A stretch of DNA of 60,659 nt from Clostridia bacterium (lineage in GTDB: Bacteria > Bacillota > Peptococcia > DRI-13 > UBA5745), in the NCBI GenBank assembly GCA_018434325.1, contig JAHDPO010000042.1:1-60659 (forward strand), read 5' to 3'. Below are positions 44,077-51,725 of the stretch, piece after piece (position 1 is the stretch's first letter; every line of letters begins with the position of its first letter). The translations under genes were made by a program, and so were the position numbers. The notes under the pieces were generated by a model. It worked only from the letters and a program-made list of their open reading frames with translations, had not been told where the DNA came from and searched no databases.

Positions 44077-44371
44077 GATGAAAAATATCACCATTGACAA
44101 TAAATGGCAGGATCTGACCCCTGGCGGTATGATCTTTGCTTCCGGCAATTCCGTCGAATTCAGAACCGGCGACTGGAGAACCATCACTCCTAAGATGGTT
44201 TGGGACAAATGCAAGCAGTGCCTGCTGTGCGCTCCTATGTGTCCCGACAGCTCCATCCCGGTGAAGGATGGTAAGCGCCTGGAATTTGACTACGATCACT
44301 GCAAAGGCTGCGGCATTTGTGCAAAGGTTTGCCCCTTTGACGCCATAGTCTTTGGCGGCGAAGAAGAATAG
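44060..44371 (+). CDS. porD: 2-oxoacid:ferredoxin oxidoreductase, delta (ferredoxin-like) subunit
   Basis: 103 aa carrying two [4Fe-4S] motifs, CKQCLLCAPMCP and CKGCGICAKVCP, which pass electrons from the TPP site to ferredoxin. The N-terminal WRTITPKMVWDKCKQC is typical of PorD. AGGAGG lies within the gamma gene, indicating coupling. Confidence 0.94.
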   Translation: MTDQNKMKNITIDNKWQDLTPGGMIFASGNSVEFRTGDWRTITPKMVWDKCKQCLLCAPMCPDSSIPVKDGKRLEFDYDHCKGCGICAKVCPFDAIVFGGEEE

Positions 44372-44381
44372 GAGGGTTCAC

Positions 44382-45563
44382 ATGGCTATCCAAGACAGAT
44401 TGTCCGGCAATGAAGCAGTATCCATTGCCATGAAACAAATTAATCCCGATGTGATGCCGGCTTTCCCCATCACACCGTCCACAGAGATTCCTCAGTACGT
44501 TTCCCAGTTCATCGCCAACGGTGAAATGGATACCGTATTTATTCCGGTGGAATCCGAACACAGCGCCATGTCCGCCTGCATCGGCTCCCAGTCTGCCGGC
44601 GGCAGAACGGTTACGGCCACCTCTTCCTGCGGTCTGGCTCTCATGTTTGAGATGCTCTACGTGGCTGCTTCCAATCGTCTGCCTATCACTATGGCGGTGG
44701 TCAACCGGGCTCTTTCCGGCCCCATCAACATCAACAACGACCATTCCGACTCCATGGGCGCCCGGGACAGCGGCTGGCTGCAGATTTATGCCGAAAACGC
44801 TCAGGAAGCTTACGACAACTTCTTCCAGTGCATGAGAATCGGCGAGCATCCCGCAGTGCAGCTGCCGGTGATGTGCTGCCAGGACGGTTTCATTACCTCC
44901 CACGCCGTAGAGCGGATGGAGCTCATTGAGACCGAAAAGGTTAAAGCTTTCATGGGCGAGTACAAGCCGGAGCATTACCTGCTGAACCCTGATGAGACTT
45001 TGGCTGTAGGCCCTTATGATATCCCTCAGTACTACATGGAGCATAAGAAAGCCCAGGCTGTGGCTATGGAAAATGCCCGTGAGGCCATCATGGAAGTGGC
45101 TAAAGAATTTGAGGCCATGACCGGCCGCAAATACGGCATGATCGAAGAGTATCGCATGGAAGACGCAGAGCTGGCCATGATCATCATCGGCTCCTCTGCC
45201 GGTACGGCTAAGGAAGCCTGCGACGAGCTGAGAGCCGCCGGAGTTAAAGCCGGCGTCATCAAAGTCCGGGTATTCCGCCCCTTCCCCGCCGAAGAAATTG
45301 TTGCCGCCCTCAAAGGGGTAAAAGCTGTGGCCATCATGGACAAGACCGAGAGCTTCAGCGCCAACGGCGGCCCCATGGGCGCCGAGGTGAAAGCCGCTAT
45401 GTTCGGCAAGCTCAATGATGTTCTGGTGACGAATTACATTTATGGTATCGGCGGCCGGGATGTCAAAGTGGACGATCTGAAGAGCGTCTACGATAAACTG
45501 GCAGAGATGGTAAAGACCGGCAAGGCTCCGGAACATTACCAGTATCTGGCCCTCAGAGATTAG
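44382..45563 (+). CDS. porA: 2-oxoacid (pyruvate-type):ferredoxin oxidoreductase, alpha subunit
   Basis: 393 aa from ATG 44382 (AGGAGGG upstream; an in-frame extension to 44352 runs into the delta gene). Blocks: RLSGNEAVSIAMKQINPDVMPAFPITPSTEIPQ, EHSAMSACIGSQSAGGRTVTATSSCGLALM, and the C-terminal GVKAVAIMDKTESFSANGGPMGAEV. Binds the pyrimidine side of TPP and CoA. Confidence 0.93.
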   Translation: MAIQDRLSGNEAVSIAMKQINPDVMPAFPITPSTEIPQYVSQFIANGEMDTVFIPVESEHSAMSACIGSQSAGGRTVTATSSCGLALMFEMLYVAASNRLPITMAVVNRALSGPININNDHSDSMGARDSGWLQIYAENAQEAYDNFFQCMRIGEHPAVQLPVMCCQDGFITSHAVERMELIETEKVKAFMGEYKPEHYLLNPDETLAVGPYDIPQYYMEHKKAQAVAMENAREAIMEVAKEFEAMTGRKYGMIEEYRMEDAELAMIIIGSSAGTAKEACDELRAAGVKAGVIKVRVFRPFPAEEIVAALKGVKAVAIMDKTESFSANGGPMGAEVKAAMFGKLNDVLVTNYIYGIGGRDVKVDDLKSVYDKLAEMVKTGKAPEHYQYLALRD

Positions 45564-45576
45564 GAGGTGGATGAAC

Positions 45577-46506
45577 ATGGCATATAATTTTAAAGAAGTT
45601 ATGGAACGGCCGGACCGTTTAGCATCCGGTCACCGGATGTGCGCCGGCTGCGGTGCTCCTATCGCCGTAAGAGGCGTGCTGCGGGCAATCAAACCTGAAG
45701 ATAAAGCTGTTATTTGCAGCGCTACCTGCTGTCTGGAAGTTTCCACCTGCATGTACCCTTATACATCCTGGAAGGATTCCTTCATTCACAATGCTTTCGA
45801 AAATGCTGCCGCCACCATCAGCGGTGTTGAAGCAGCTCACAAGGCTTTGGCTGCCAAGGGCAAAGTACCGCAGAACTACAAATTCATCGCTTTCGGCGGT
45901 GACGGCGGCACTTACGACATCGGCTTCCAGTCTCTGTCCGGCGCTATGGAAAGAAATCACGACATGGTTTATGTCTGCTATGACAATGAGGCTTACATGA
46001 ATACCGGTATTCAGCGGTCTTCTGCTACTCCTCTTTATGCCGACACCACCACCAGCGCCACCGGTAAAGCCAGCAGCGGCAAAACCCAAAACCGTAAAGA
46101 CCTGGCTGAAGTCATTGCTGCCCATCATGTGCCTTATGTGGCTCAGACCACCTTTATCGGCAACCTGAAGGATCTCCATGAGAAATCCGAAAAGGCCCTC
46201 TACACCCCCGGCGCCGCTTTCCTCAATGTCTTGGCTCCCTGCCCCAGAGGCTGGCGTTATGAAGCCGAGGATATTGGCGAAATCTGCAAAATGGCAGTAG
46301 AGACTTGCTTCTGGCCCCTGTTTGAAGTAGAAAACGATGTTTGGAAGATCAATTATCAGCCGAAAAACAAGCGGCCCATCGAAGATTTCCTGAAGACTCA
46401 AGGCCGGTTTAAGCATCTGTTCAAGAAAGGCAACGAACACTTAATTGCCGACATTCAGAAGGAAGTTGACCATCGCTGGGAATTGCTGCTGAAACGGGCT
46501 CAATAA
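45577..46506 (+). CDS. porB: 2-oxoacid (pyruvate-type):ferredoxin oxidoreductase, beta subunit
   Basis: 309 aa from ATG 45577 (AGGAGG at 9 nt; ATG 45571 is only 3 nt from it). TPP- and cluster-binding subunit: CAGCGAP and CSATCC Cys motifs and the TPP motif GDGGTYDIGFQSLSGAMERNHDMVYVCYDNEAYMNTG. Completes the four-subunit enzyme, which gives acyl-CoA, CO2 and reduced ferredoxin under anoxic conditions. Confidence 0.93.
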   Translation: MAYNFKEVMERPDRLASGHRMCAGCGAPIAVRGVLRAIKPEDKAVICSATCCLEVSTCMYPYTSWKDSFIHNAFENAAATISGVEAAHKALAAKGKVPQNYKFIAFGGDGGTYDIGFQSLSGAMERNHDMVYVCYDNEAYMNTGIQRSSATPLYADTTTSATGKASSGKTQNRKDLAEVIAAHHVPYVAQTTFIGNLKDLHEKSEKALYTPGAAFLNVLAPCPRGWRYEAEDIGEICKMAVETCFWPLFEVENDVWKINYQPKNKRPIEDFLKTQGRFKHLFKKGNEHLIADIQKEVDHRWELLLKRAQ

Positions 46507-46547
46507 GCTGATAGGTTGGTAGGTTGAGGCAAGCTGAGCTTAAGACA

Positions 46548-46605
46548 GCGTGCGTGTGCAGTGCGCAGTGCGCGCGTGCAGAATGTGCGTACAGAATGCG
46601 CCTAA
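46548..46605. repeat. Low-complexity GTGCGCAGTGCGC tract in the por-nagB gap
   Basis: Alternating purine-pyrimidine tract with repeated GTGCGC/GTGCAG units, followed by two GATTGACTGAG repeats near 46616-46650. No gene is visible in this 0.35-kb gap other than the nearby terminator and promoter. Confidence 0.5.
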
Positions 46606-46710
46606 GCCGGCATGGGATTGACTGAGTCTGTGTTAGATTGACTGAGCCGGACAGGCAAAACGAGTAACAAGCTGAGCCTGATTTTTTGAATACTGATTAA
46701 CAGCAAGACG

Positions 46711-46746
46711 CCCGGACCGGGGATATCCTCGATCCGGGTTTTTTTA
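46711..46746 (+). terminator. Terminator between the por operon and nagB
   Basis: CCCGGACCGGGGATATCC pairs with GGATATCCTCGATCCGGG as one long imperfect stem, followed by seven or more T. Confidence 0.85.
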
Positions 46747-46786
46747 TGGGGATTTCGGCGAGGGATTCGACGGAGATTAAAAAATA

Positions 46787-46815
46787 TTGACCAATATTTT
46801 TGGCTGTGCTAACAT
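46787..46815 (+). promoter_or_regulatory. Promoter of nagB
   Basis: TTGACC at 46787-46792, 17-nt spacer, TAACAT at 46810-46815, 38 nt before the GTG start. Confidence 0.6.
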
Positions 46816-46853
46816 ACATTTTAGCAAAGGCTATAGAGAAGGGCGATGGAAGC

Positions 46854-47579
46854 GTGGAAAGAATTATATGCAAAAATTACGATGAGGTATCTCTTTTAGG
46901 GGCGGCTATGGTGGCCAAAGTCATCAGGTCAAATCCCCAGGCCATCTTGGGCCTGGCCACCGGCTCCACACCAGTGGGCATGTACAAGAGGCTGGTGGAA
47001 ATGCACAAAAGAGATGGTTTGGATTTCTCAATGATCCGCACATTCAATCTGGATGAATATTACCCCATAAAAAAGGCTAACGACCAAAGCTACGACTATT
47101 TTATGCGAGATAATCTGTTTTCTCATATTAATATTAAGCAGGAAAACATCCAACTGCCCAATGGCGAGAGTGCAGATCCGGCGGCAGAATGCGCTGCTTA
47201 TGAGGCAATGATGGATCAAGCCGGCGGTGTGGATATTCAAGTGTTGGGTATCGGTGTTAATGGCCACATTGGTTTTAATGAACCAGCAGATGAATTGCAG
47301 CTGGCAACCCATCTCACAGGGCTGACGGCCAGTACCATAGAAGCCAACGCCCGTTTTTTTGACAGCATTGAGCAGGTGCCTACCCAGGCGCTGACTATGG
47401 GTATGGGTACCATCATGAAAGCCGGGTCGATTCTGCTGTTGATTACCGGCGAAAATAAGGCGCCGATAGTCAAGAAGCTCTTCTCCGGTGTGGTGACTAC
47501 GGAAGTGCCGGCCAGTTTCTTGGCTCTCCATCCCAATGTCACCGTTTTGCTGGATGAGGCTGCCGCCAGTCTGCTGTAA
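46854..47579 (+). CDS. nagB: Glucosamine-6-phosphate deaminase
   Basis: Converts glucosamine 6-phosphate to fructose 6-phosphate and ammonia, feeding amino sugars from cell-wall turnover into glycolysis. 241 aa, the normal length. Motifs: LGLATGSTPVGMYKRL, FNLDEYYPI, and GIGVNGHIGFNEP with the catalytic acid/base region. GTG 46854 has GAAGGG 10 nt upstream and gives the canonical MERIICKNYDE start; the ORF extends upstream across the promoter and is not used. No nagA is adjacent. Confidence 0.95.
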   Translation: MERIICKNYDEVSLLGAAMVAKVIRSNPQAILGLATGSTPVGMYKRLVEMHKRDGLDFSMIRTFNLDEYYPIKKANDQSYDYFMRDNLFSHINIKQENIQLPNGESADPAAECAAYEAMMDQAGGVDIQVLGIGVNGHIGFNEPADELQLATHLTGLTASTIEANARFFDSIEQVPTQALTMGMGTIMKAGSILLLITGENKAPIVKKLFSGVVTTEVPASFLALHPNVTVLLDEAAASLL

Positions 47580-47580
47580 T

Positions 47581-47605
47581 GGGGCGAGGGGCGAGCCCCT
47601 TTTAT
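47581..47605 (+). terminator. Terminator after nagB
   Basis: GGGGC and GCCCC form a short GC-rich stem around a 9-nt loop followed by TTTTATT. Repeat locus D starts 16 nt further on. Confidence 0.55.
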
Positions 47606-47620
47606 TGGACAGACGGTTTT

Positions 47621-47739
47621 TGCGCAAAATTGCAAGTTTAAAGTGTGTTACGGCCATGAAAATCGGGTTTCGGGCCGTTTTTAGGTCTGAATTGCCTAAA
47701 AAGCAATGACTTGGCACTTTAAACTTGCAATTTTGCGCA
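47621..47739. repeat. Palindromic repeat element, locus D
   Basis: 119-bp element with perfect 25-bp inverted arms: TGCGCAAAATTGCAAG then TTTAAAGTG at 47621-47645, and its exact inverse at 47715-47739. The core differs from loci A-C and has its own small hairpin (ACGGCC/GGCCGT). Ends 21 nt before the next start codon. Confidence 0.9.
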
Positions 47740-47759
47740 TTTAGAGGTATCCTAGTTAT

Positions 47760-48623
47760 ATGGAAAAATATGTAAGTCATTTTTCAGCCGCTAAAATGTG
47801 GAATATCCCATATATTGAAGCCGTCCTTGATTGGGAGTCTGATGAAGCCCGGAAGGAGCATATCACTGTTGCTAAAAATAGTGCAAGATTCTATGCGGAC
47901 GGAAAAATTATTCATTCCTGCGGGCTGACTCTTCCCGCTAGAGCGGTAGTAATACAAAAGGGAGAAAGGGTAGCATCGCCTGAGCTGCTGTTTCTGGAGC
48001 TGGCGGCCAATTTAAGCATCCAGCAGCTCATCCTGCTGGGTTTGCAGCTATGCTCCCATCCGCCGGGTCTTCCTGCTGAGGCGATCACCGCAAAGCAAAA
48101 GATCAAGACATTCCTTACCAAGACTTCTGGGTACCGCGGGCACCGCAAAGCTGCGCAGGCAATTCAATATGTGGAAAATAGCTCTGCATCGATTATGGAA
48201 TCCCTGGCATATATGATCCTAGCGCTGCCTCACGCTTTGGGGGGATACGGACTTAGCGGCGCCACATTCAACCGTGAAATACGATTAAAAAGCGAAGGTA
48301 AGGCACGCATCGGACAAAATAGATGCTTCGCTGATTTGTATTACAAGCAGGCTAAGGTGGCAGTGGAATATGAGAGCTTCACTTATCACAACAGCCCGTC
48401 GGAGCAGGGGAGAGACGCCATGCGTTCTGCCATTCTTGAACGACAGGGTATAGTGGTGATGCATTTAAGCACTATCCAGTTATATAATAGGGAAGCTTGC
48501 AAGGATTTTGCTTGCAATCTTTCATATAGGCTTGGTAAACGCATAGAAATACGGACGAAGAAGTTTGATGAGATGCATGATCTTCTGAGGTCATTGTTGC
48601 CTATCCGAAAAGTCGGCGTCTAG
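47760..48623 (+). CDS. DUF559-like (Vsr-type nuclease-fold) protein with AbiEi-like N-terminus
   Basis: 287 aa. The N-terminus (SHFSAAKMWNIPYIEAVL) resembles the start of AbiEi-type/type IV antitoxin-like proteins. The C-terminal third (NRCFADLYYKQAKVAVEYESFTYHNSPSEQGRDAMRSAILERQGIVVMHLS) matches the DUF559 pattern, a Vsr-like PD-(D/E)XK fold with acidic residues at Asp and Glu of ADLYYK and VAVEYES. Function unknown; a nuclease or defence role is inference. No separate promoter is evident between locus D and the start; AGAGGT is 11 nt upstream. Confidence 0.75.
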   Translation: MEKYVSHFSAAKMWNIPYIEAVLDWESDEARKEHITVAKNSARFYADGKIIHSCGLTLPARAVVIQKGERVASPELLFLELAANLSIQQLILLGLQLCSHPPGLPAEAITAKQKIKTFLTKTSGYRGHRKAAQAIQYVENSSASIMESLAYMILALPHALGGYGLSGATFNREIRLKSEGKARIGQNRCFADLYYKQAKVAVEYESFTYHNSPSEQGRDAMRSAILERQGIVVMHLSTIQLYNREACKDFACNLSYRLGKRIEIRTKKFDEMHDLLRSLLPIRKVGV

Positions 48624-48867
48624 TTTTGCCTGATCTTGCCGCTGAATAATTGAATCCTCCTGACCGCCTATGACATTGACAGTCAGGGGGATTTTTTTGC
48701 CGGCTTTGCCGGCACCGTCGCCGCTGTCGTCGCCGCTGCCGCCGCTGTCGTCGCCGCTGCCGCCGCTGCCGCTGCCGCCGTCGCCGGCACCGTCGCCGCT
48801 GTCGCCGCGGCAAGGACAACAACTTTCGCTAATATTTTCTTGGATCAGGCACAGTTTTCCGCCGCCG
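48591..48867 (-). CDS. Possible small Cys-rich, Gly/Ser/Asp-repeat protein (start unclear)
   Basis: On the minus strand a frame without stops runs into a TGA at 48591-48593. It reads SESCCPCRGDSG, then Gly/Ser/Asp repeats (GDGGSGSGGSGDDSGG type), then KAGKKIPLTVNVIGG and IIQRQDQAKLDADFSDRQQ. The composition (Cys cluster plus flexible repeat plus charged tail) looks like a spore-surface or secreted protein. Against it: no ATG/GTG/TTG with a ribosome site in frame (CTG near 48867 or 48858 would be needed), a good plus-strand terminator overlaps it, and its end overlaps the DUF559-like gene by 33 nt. Confidence 0.3.
48655..48698 (+). terminator. Terminator after the DUF559-like gene
   Basis: AATCCTCCTGAC pairs with GTCAGGGGGATT (one G-T pair) across a 17-nt loop, followed by a run of seven T. 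Confidence 0.7.
48699..48811. repeat. GCC/GCT/GTC trinucleotide low-complexity tract
   Basis: 113 bp of near-pure triplets (GTCGCCGCT, GCCGCCGCT). Reads as Pro/Leu/Ser on the plus strand and Gly/Ser/Asp on the minus strand. Likely to vary in length by slippage. Confidence 0.85.
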
Positions 48868-48925
48868 GAATAAACTGGCCAATGTAAGATTGAAAACCCA
48901 ATTAAGGCGAAGGGGGAATGTTTAA

Positions 48926-50020
48926 ATGAAAAAACGGTATGTTAGTATTTTTTTTGTTGTATTAATGGGGTTAGCCATTTTAGCCGGCTGCGGTAATCCC
49001 GCCGGCGATAGCGTTAAGCCCACTGAGCCGGCAGCAACTGAACCGCCGGCAGCAACTGAGCCGGCAGCCACTGAACCGGCTGCGCCGCCAGAGCCGGTGA
49101 AAATCCGCCTCAATGAAGTAACCCATTCGATTTTTTATACACCGATGTATGCCGCCATCAATAAAGGCTTTTTTGCCGAAGACGGCATTACGATTGAGCT
49201 GACTAACGGCGCCGGCGCCGATAAAGTAATGACGGCCCTAGTGGCCGGTGAGGCGGATATCGGCCTCATGGGCCCCGAGGCTACAGTTTATGTCTATAAT
49301 GAAGGCCGGGAAAACTATATCGTCAATTTTGCCCAGCTTACCAACAGCGACGGCTCCTTCCTGGTGGGCCGCCAGCCTGAGCCGGATTTCAAATGGGAAA
49401 ACCTCAAGGGTAAAACGGTGATCGGTGGCAGGATCGGCGGTATGCCGGAGATGGTGCTGGAATACACCATGAAGAAAAATGGCATAGTGCCCCAGCAGGA
49501 TGTGGAAGTGCTGACCAATATTCAGTTTGCCCTGATGGGCGGCGCTTTTACCGGCGGCACCGGCGACTATGTCAATCTTTTTGAACCGGTGGCTTCCCAA
49601 TTGGAGCAGACCGGCCAGGGCTATATCGTCTGCTCACTGGGCAAAGAATCCGGCGCTCTTCCCTATACGGCTTTTAGCACCACGAAGGAATATATGGCTC
49701 AAAACCAGGAGATCATCCAAAGATTCACCTCCTCTTTGGCCAAAGCCCAAGACTGGGTTCAGACTGCTCCGGCAGAAGAGATCGCCGAAGCCATCAAGCC
49801 TTCTTTCCCGGATACGGATACTGCATTATTGGTATCCTCCATCAACCGCTACCGGGATCAGGGCTCCTGGGCCGCCACGCCGGTATTTACCGAGGAAGCC
49901 TTTGAGCTGCTGCAGGATATTATGACGGAAGCCGGCCAGCTTGATAAAAGAGCACCCTATGACGCATTAGTGACCAATCAATATGCGGATAAGGCCGTTG
50001 CAGAACTGGGAGGAAAATAG
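48926..50020 (+). CDS. ABC transporter substrate-binding lipoprotein (NMT1/SsuA-like)
   Basis: 364-aa lipoprotein with lipobox LAILAGCG (Cys near residue 22) and a flexible linker of repeated PAATEP units (~30-55). The binding domain is of the NMT1/SsuA/TauA type (FYTPMYAAINKGFFAEDGITIELTNGAGADKVMTALVAGEADIGLMGPEA). AAGGGGG precedes the ATG. Heads an operon with ATPase and permease. Substrate could be a sulfonate, nitrate-like ion, pyrimidine precursor or another small compound; undecided. Confidence 0.88.
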   Translation: MKKRYVSIFFVVLMGLAILAGCGNPAGDSVKPTEPAATEPPAATEPAATEPAAPPEPVKIRLNEVTHSIFYTPMYAAINKGFFAEDGITIELTNGAGADKVMTALVAGEADIGLMGPEATVYVYNEGRENYIVNFAQLTNSDGSFLVGRQPEPDFKWENLKGKTVIGGRIGGMPEMVLEYTMKKNGIVPQQDVEVLTNIQFALMGGAFTGGTGDYVNLFEPVASQLEQTGQGYIVCSLGKESGALPYTAFSTTKEYMAQNQEIIQRFTSSLAKAQDWVQTAPAEEIAEAIKPSFPDTDTALLVSSINRYRDQGSWAATPVFTEEAFELLQDIMTEAGQLDKRAPYDALVTNQYADKAVAELGGK

Positions 50021-50022
50021 CC

Positions 50023-50778
50023 ATGTTAAAGCTGGAGAGGGTAGGCTTTAATTACCATACTCCGGAAGGAGAGATTCAGGCTATTCAGGAAGTCAGCCTG
50101 GATATCAAGGACGGAGAGTTCCTCAGCATCATTGGGCCCTCAGGCTGTGGAAAGTCCACTTTATTATCTCTGATCGGCGGAATGCTGCGGCCTTCCGCCG
50201 GTCGGGTCACCATTGATGATCAGGAAATCACGGGGCCGGATCCCCGTATTGCCTGGATGCCCCAACGGGATCAGCTGTTTCCCTGGCGTACCATATTGGG
50301 CAACGTACTGATCGGTATTGAAGTGAAACGGCAGCCCACGCTGGAGGACCGCCGCAAGGCCATCGCTTTGCTTGAAAAATACGGTTTAGGGGAATTTATC
50401 GATCGCTATCCCAACCAATTATCCGGCGGCATGCGCCAAAGAGCGGCTCTGATCAGAACTCTGGCGGTGGAACCGCAAATTCTCCTGCTGGATGAACCTT
50501 TTTCTGCTTTGGATTATCAGACCCGCCTTACGGTGGCCGATGAAGTGCGCATGATCATCCAGCGGGAGCAAAAAACGTCGATATTGGTGACACACGATAT
50601 CAGCGAAGGAATCTCCATGTCCGATAGGGTAGTCGTGCTGTCAAAACGCCCCTCGGTGATTAAAAGCTGCTACGATGTGGAGCTTTCGGCCGTCAGCGTT
50701 TCACCTATGGCCCGCCGGGATGCACCGGAATTCGGCCACTATTTCAACCGCATATGGAAGGAGTTGGATGTCCAGTGA
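50023..50778 (+). CDS. ABC transporter ATP-binding protein (SsuB/TauB type)
   Basis: 251-aa ATPase driving the importer. Walker A GPSGCGKST near residues 38-46, signature LSGGMRQR, Walker B ILLLDEPFSALD, and switch His in LVTHDISEG. Starts 2 nt after the binding-protein gene and overlaps the permease start by 4 nt (GTGA). Confidence 0.93.
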   Translation: MLKLERVGFNYHTPEGEIQAIQEVSLDIKDGEFLSIIGPSGCGKSTLLSLIGGMLRPSAGRVTIDDQEITGPDPRIAWMPQRDQLFPWRTILGNVLIGIEVKRQPTLEDRRKAIALLEKYGLGEFIDRYPNQLSGGMRQRAALIRTLAVEPQILLLDEPFSALDYQTRLTVADEVRMIIQREQKTSILVTHDISEGISMSDRVVVLSKRPSVIKSCYDVELSAVSVSPMARRDAPEFGHYFNRIWKELDVQ

Positions 50779-51587
50779 ATGCACAAAAAAAAATCTCGCC
50801 GGGACACCAGCGCTATCTGGATAACATTAAAAAAACCGAAAAAAAGAAAAGGCTCTGGCAGATATCTTTGCTGCTGGCCTTTCTGATTCTTTGGGAGCTG
50901 GCGGGACAAATGAGATGGATCGATCCTTTCATCATGAGCCAGCCCAGCCGGGTCTGGAATTCCCTGGCGAACCTGGTTAGAGAAGGCTCTCTGGGCCTGC
51001 ATATTGCGGTAACTACCTCAGAAACCTTAATCGGCTTTGCTTTGGCCACCATTATCGGTTTAGCAGCGGCTATCGCCCTTTGGTGGTTTCCCTTGGCCGC
51101 TAAAATTCTCGATCCCTACCTGGTGGTTCTCAATGCCTTGCCGAAAATTGCTTTAGGCCCCATTTTGATCGTCTGGGCCGGAGCGGGACCGAAAGCCATT
51201 ATTGCCGTTACGGTATTGGTGACGGTAGTAGTGACCATTATCAATTTATATAATGGCTTCATTCAAACGGACGAGGGAAAGATTCATTTGCTGCGCTCCT
51301 TCGGGGCCAGCCGCAGTCAAATTTTTTTAAAAGTTGTAATGCCTGCCAACGTACCCAATTTGATTTCCGCATTAAAAATCAATATCGGTCTGGCTTGGGT
51401 AGGCGTGATCGTCGGGGAGTTTCTGGTTTCCCGGGCCGGCTTAGGTTATTTGATCGTCTATGGCGGCCAGGTTTTCAAGTTGGATCTGGTAATGGCCAGC
51501 ATCTTCATCTTGTGCCTCTTGACGGCATTAATGTACTATGCCGTAGTTTATCTCGAAGAAATTACGATGAAAATTTGGCACTCTTAA
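50775..51587 (+). CDS. ABC transporter permease (SsuC/TauC type)
   Basis: 270 aa, about six helices. The EAA-loop region reads LLRSFGASRSQIFLKVVMPANVPNLISALKINIGLAWVGVIVGEFLVSRAGLGYLI, typical of the SsuC/TauC group. GTG 50775 with AAGGAG 10 nt upstream gives coupling with the ATPase; the longer frame to 50754 is unlikely. Confidence 0.92.
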   Translation: MNAQKKISPGHQRYLDNIKKTEKKKRLWQISLLLAFLILWELAGQMRWIDPFIMSQPSRVWNSLANLVREGSLGLHIAVTTSETLIGFALATIIGLAAAIALWWFPLAAKILDPYLVVLNALPKIALGPILIVWAGAGPKAIIAVTVLVTVVVTIINLYNGFIQTDEGKIHLLRSFGASRSQIFLKVVMPANVPNLISALKINIGLAWVGVIVGEFLVSRAGLGYLIVYGGQVFKLDLVMASIFILCLLTALMYYAVVYLEEITMKIWHS

Positions 51588-51648
51588 GGCAGTATTGGCA
51601 AGCTTTGTCAAGGATAAAAATAAGCCTTAAGGTTACAATATGCAATGG

Positions 51649-51725
51649 GCCGGCAGTGAACGGGGACTGGCAAGGTTAATGATCGACCGATAGTTAGTCC
51701 CACGCTGCCGGCTTGTTAGATTTTT
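51649..51725 (+). terminator. Long hairpin and T-run after the SsuABC-type operon
   Basis: GCCGGCAG at 51649-51656 pairs with CTGCCGGC at 51705-51712, with an inner GGGACT/AGTCCC pair, followed by TTGTTAGATTTTT. It may serve both converging genes. Confidence 0.65.

Noticed and set aside
44235-45578. 447-residue open frame antisense to the alpha-subunit gene.
   Set aside because: Shadow of porA; no recognisable domain, and the sense strand is a clear enzyme gene in an operon.
45619-46440. 273-residue open frame antisense to porB.
   Set aside because: Shadow of a conserved TPP-binding subunit.
47760-48623. Calling a toxin-antitoxin (AbiEi/AbiEii) pair.
   Set aside because: Only the N-terminus is AbiEi-like; no nucleotidyltransferase toxin gene follows.
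48670-48873. Plus-strand 67-residue Pro/Leu/Ser-rich frame across the triplet tract.
   Set aside because: Starts inside a terminator stem, lacks a ribosome site, and is explained by simple triplet repeats; the opposite strand reads more like a protein.
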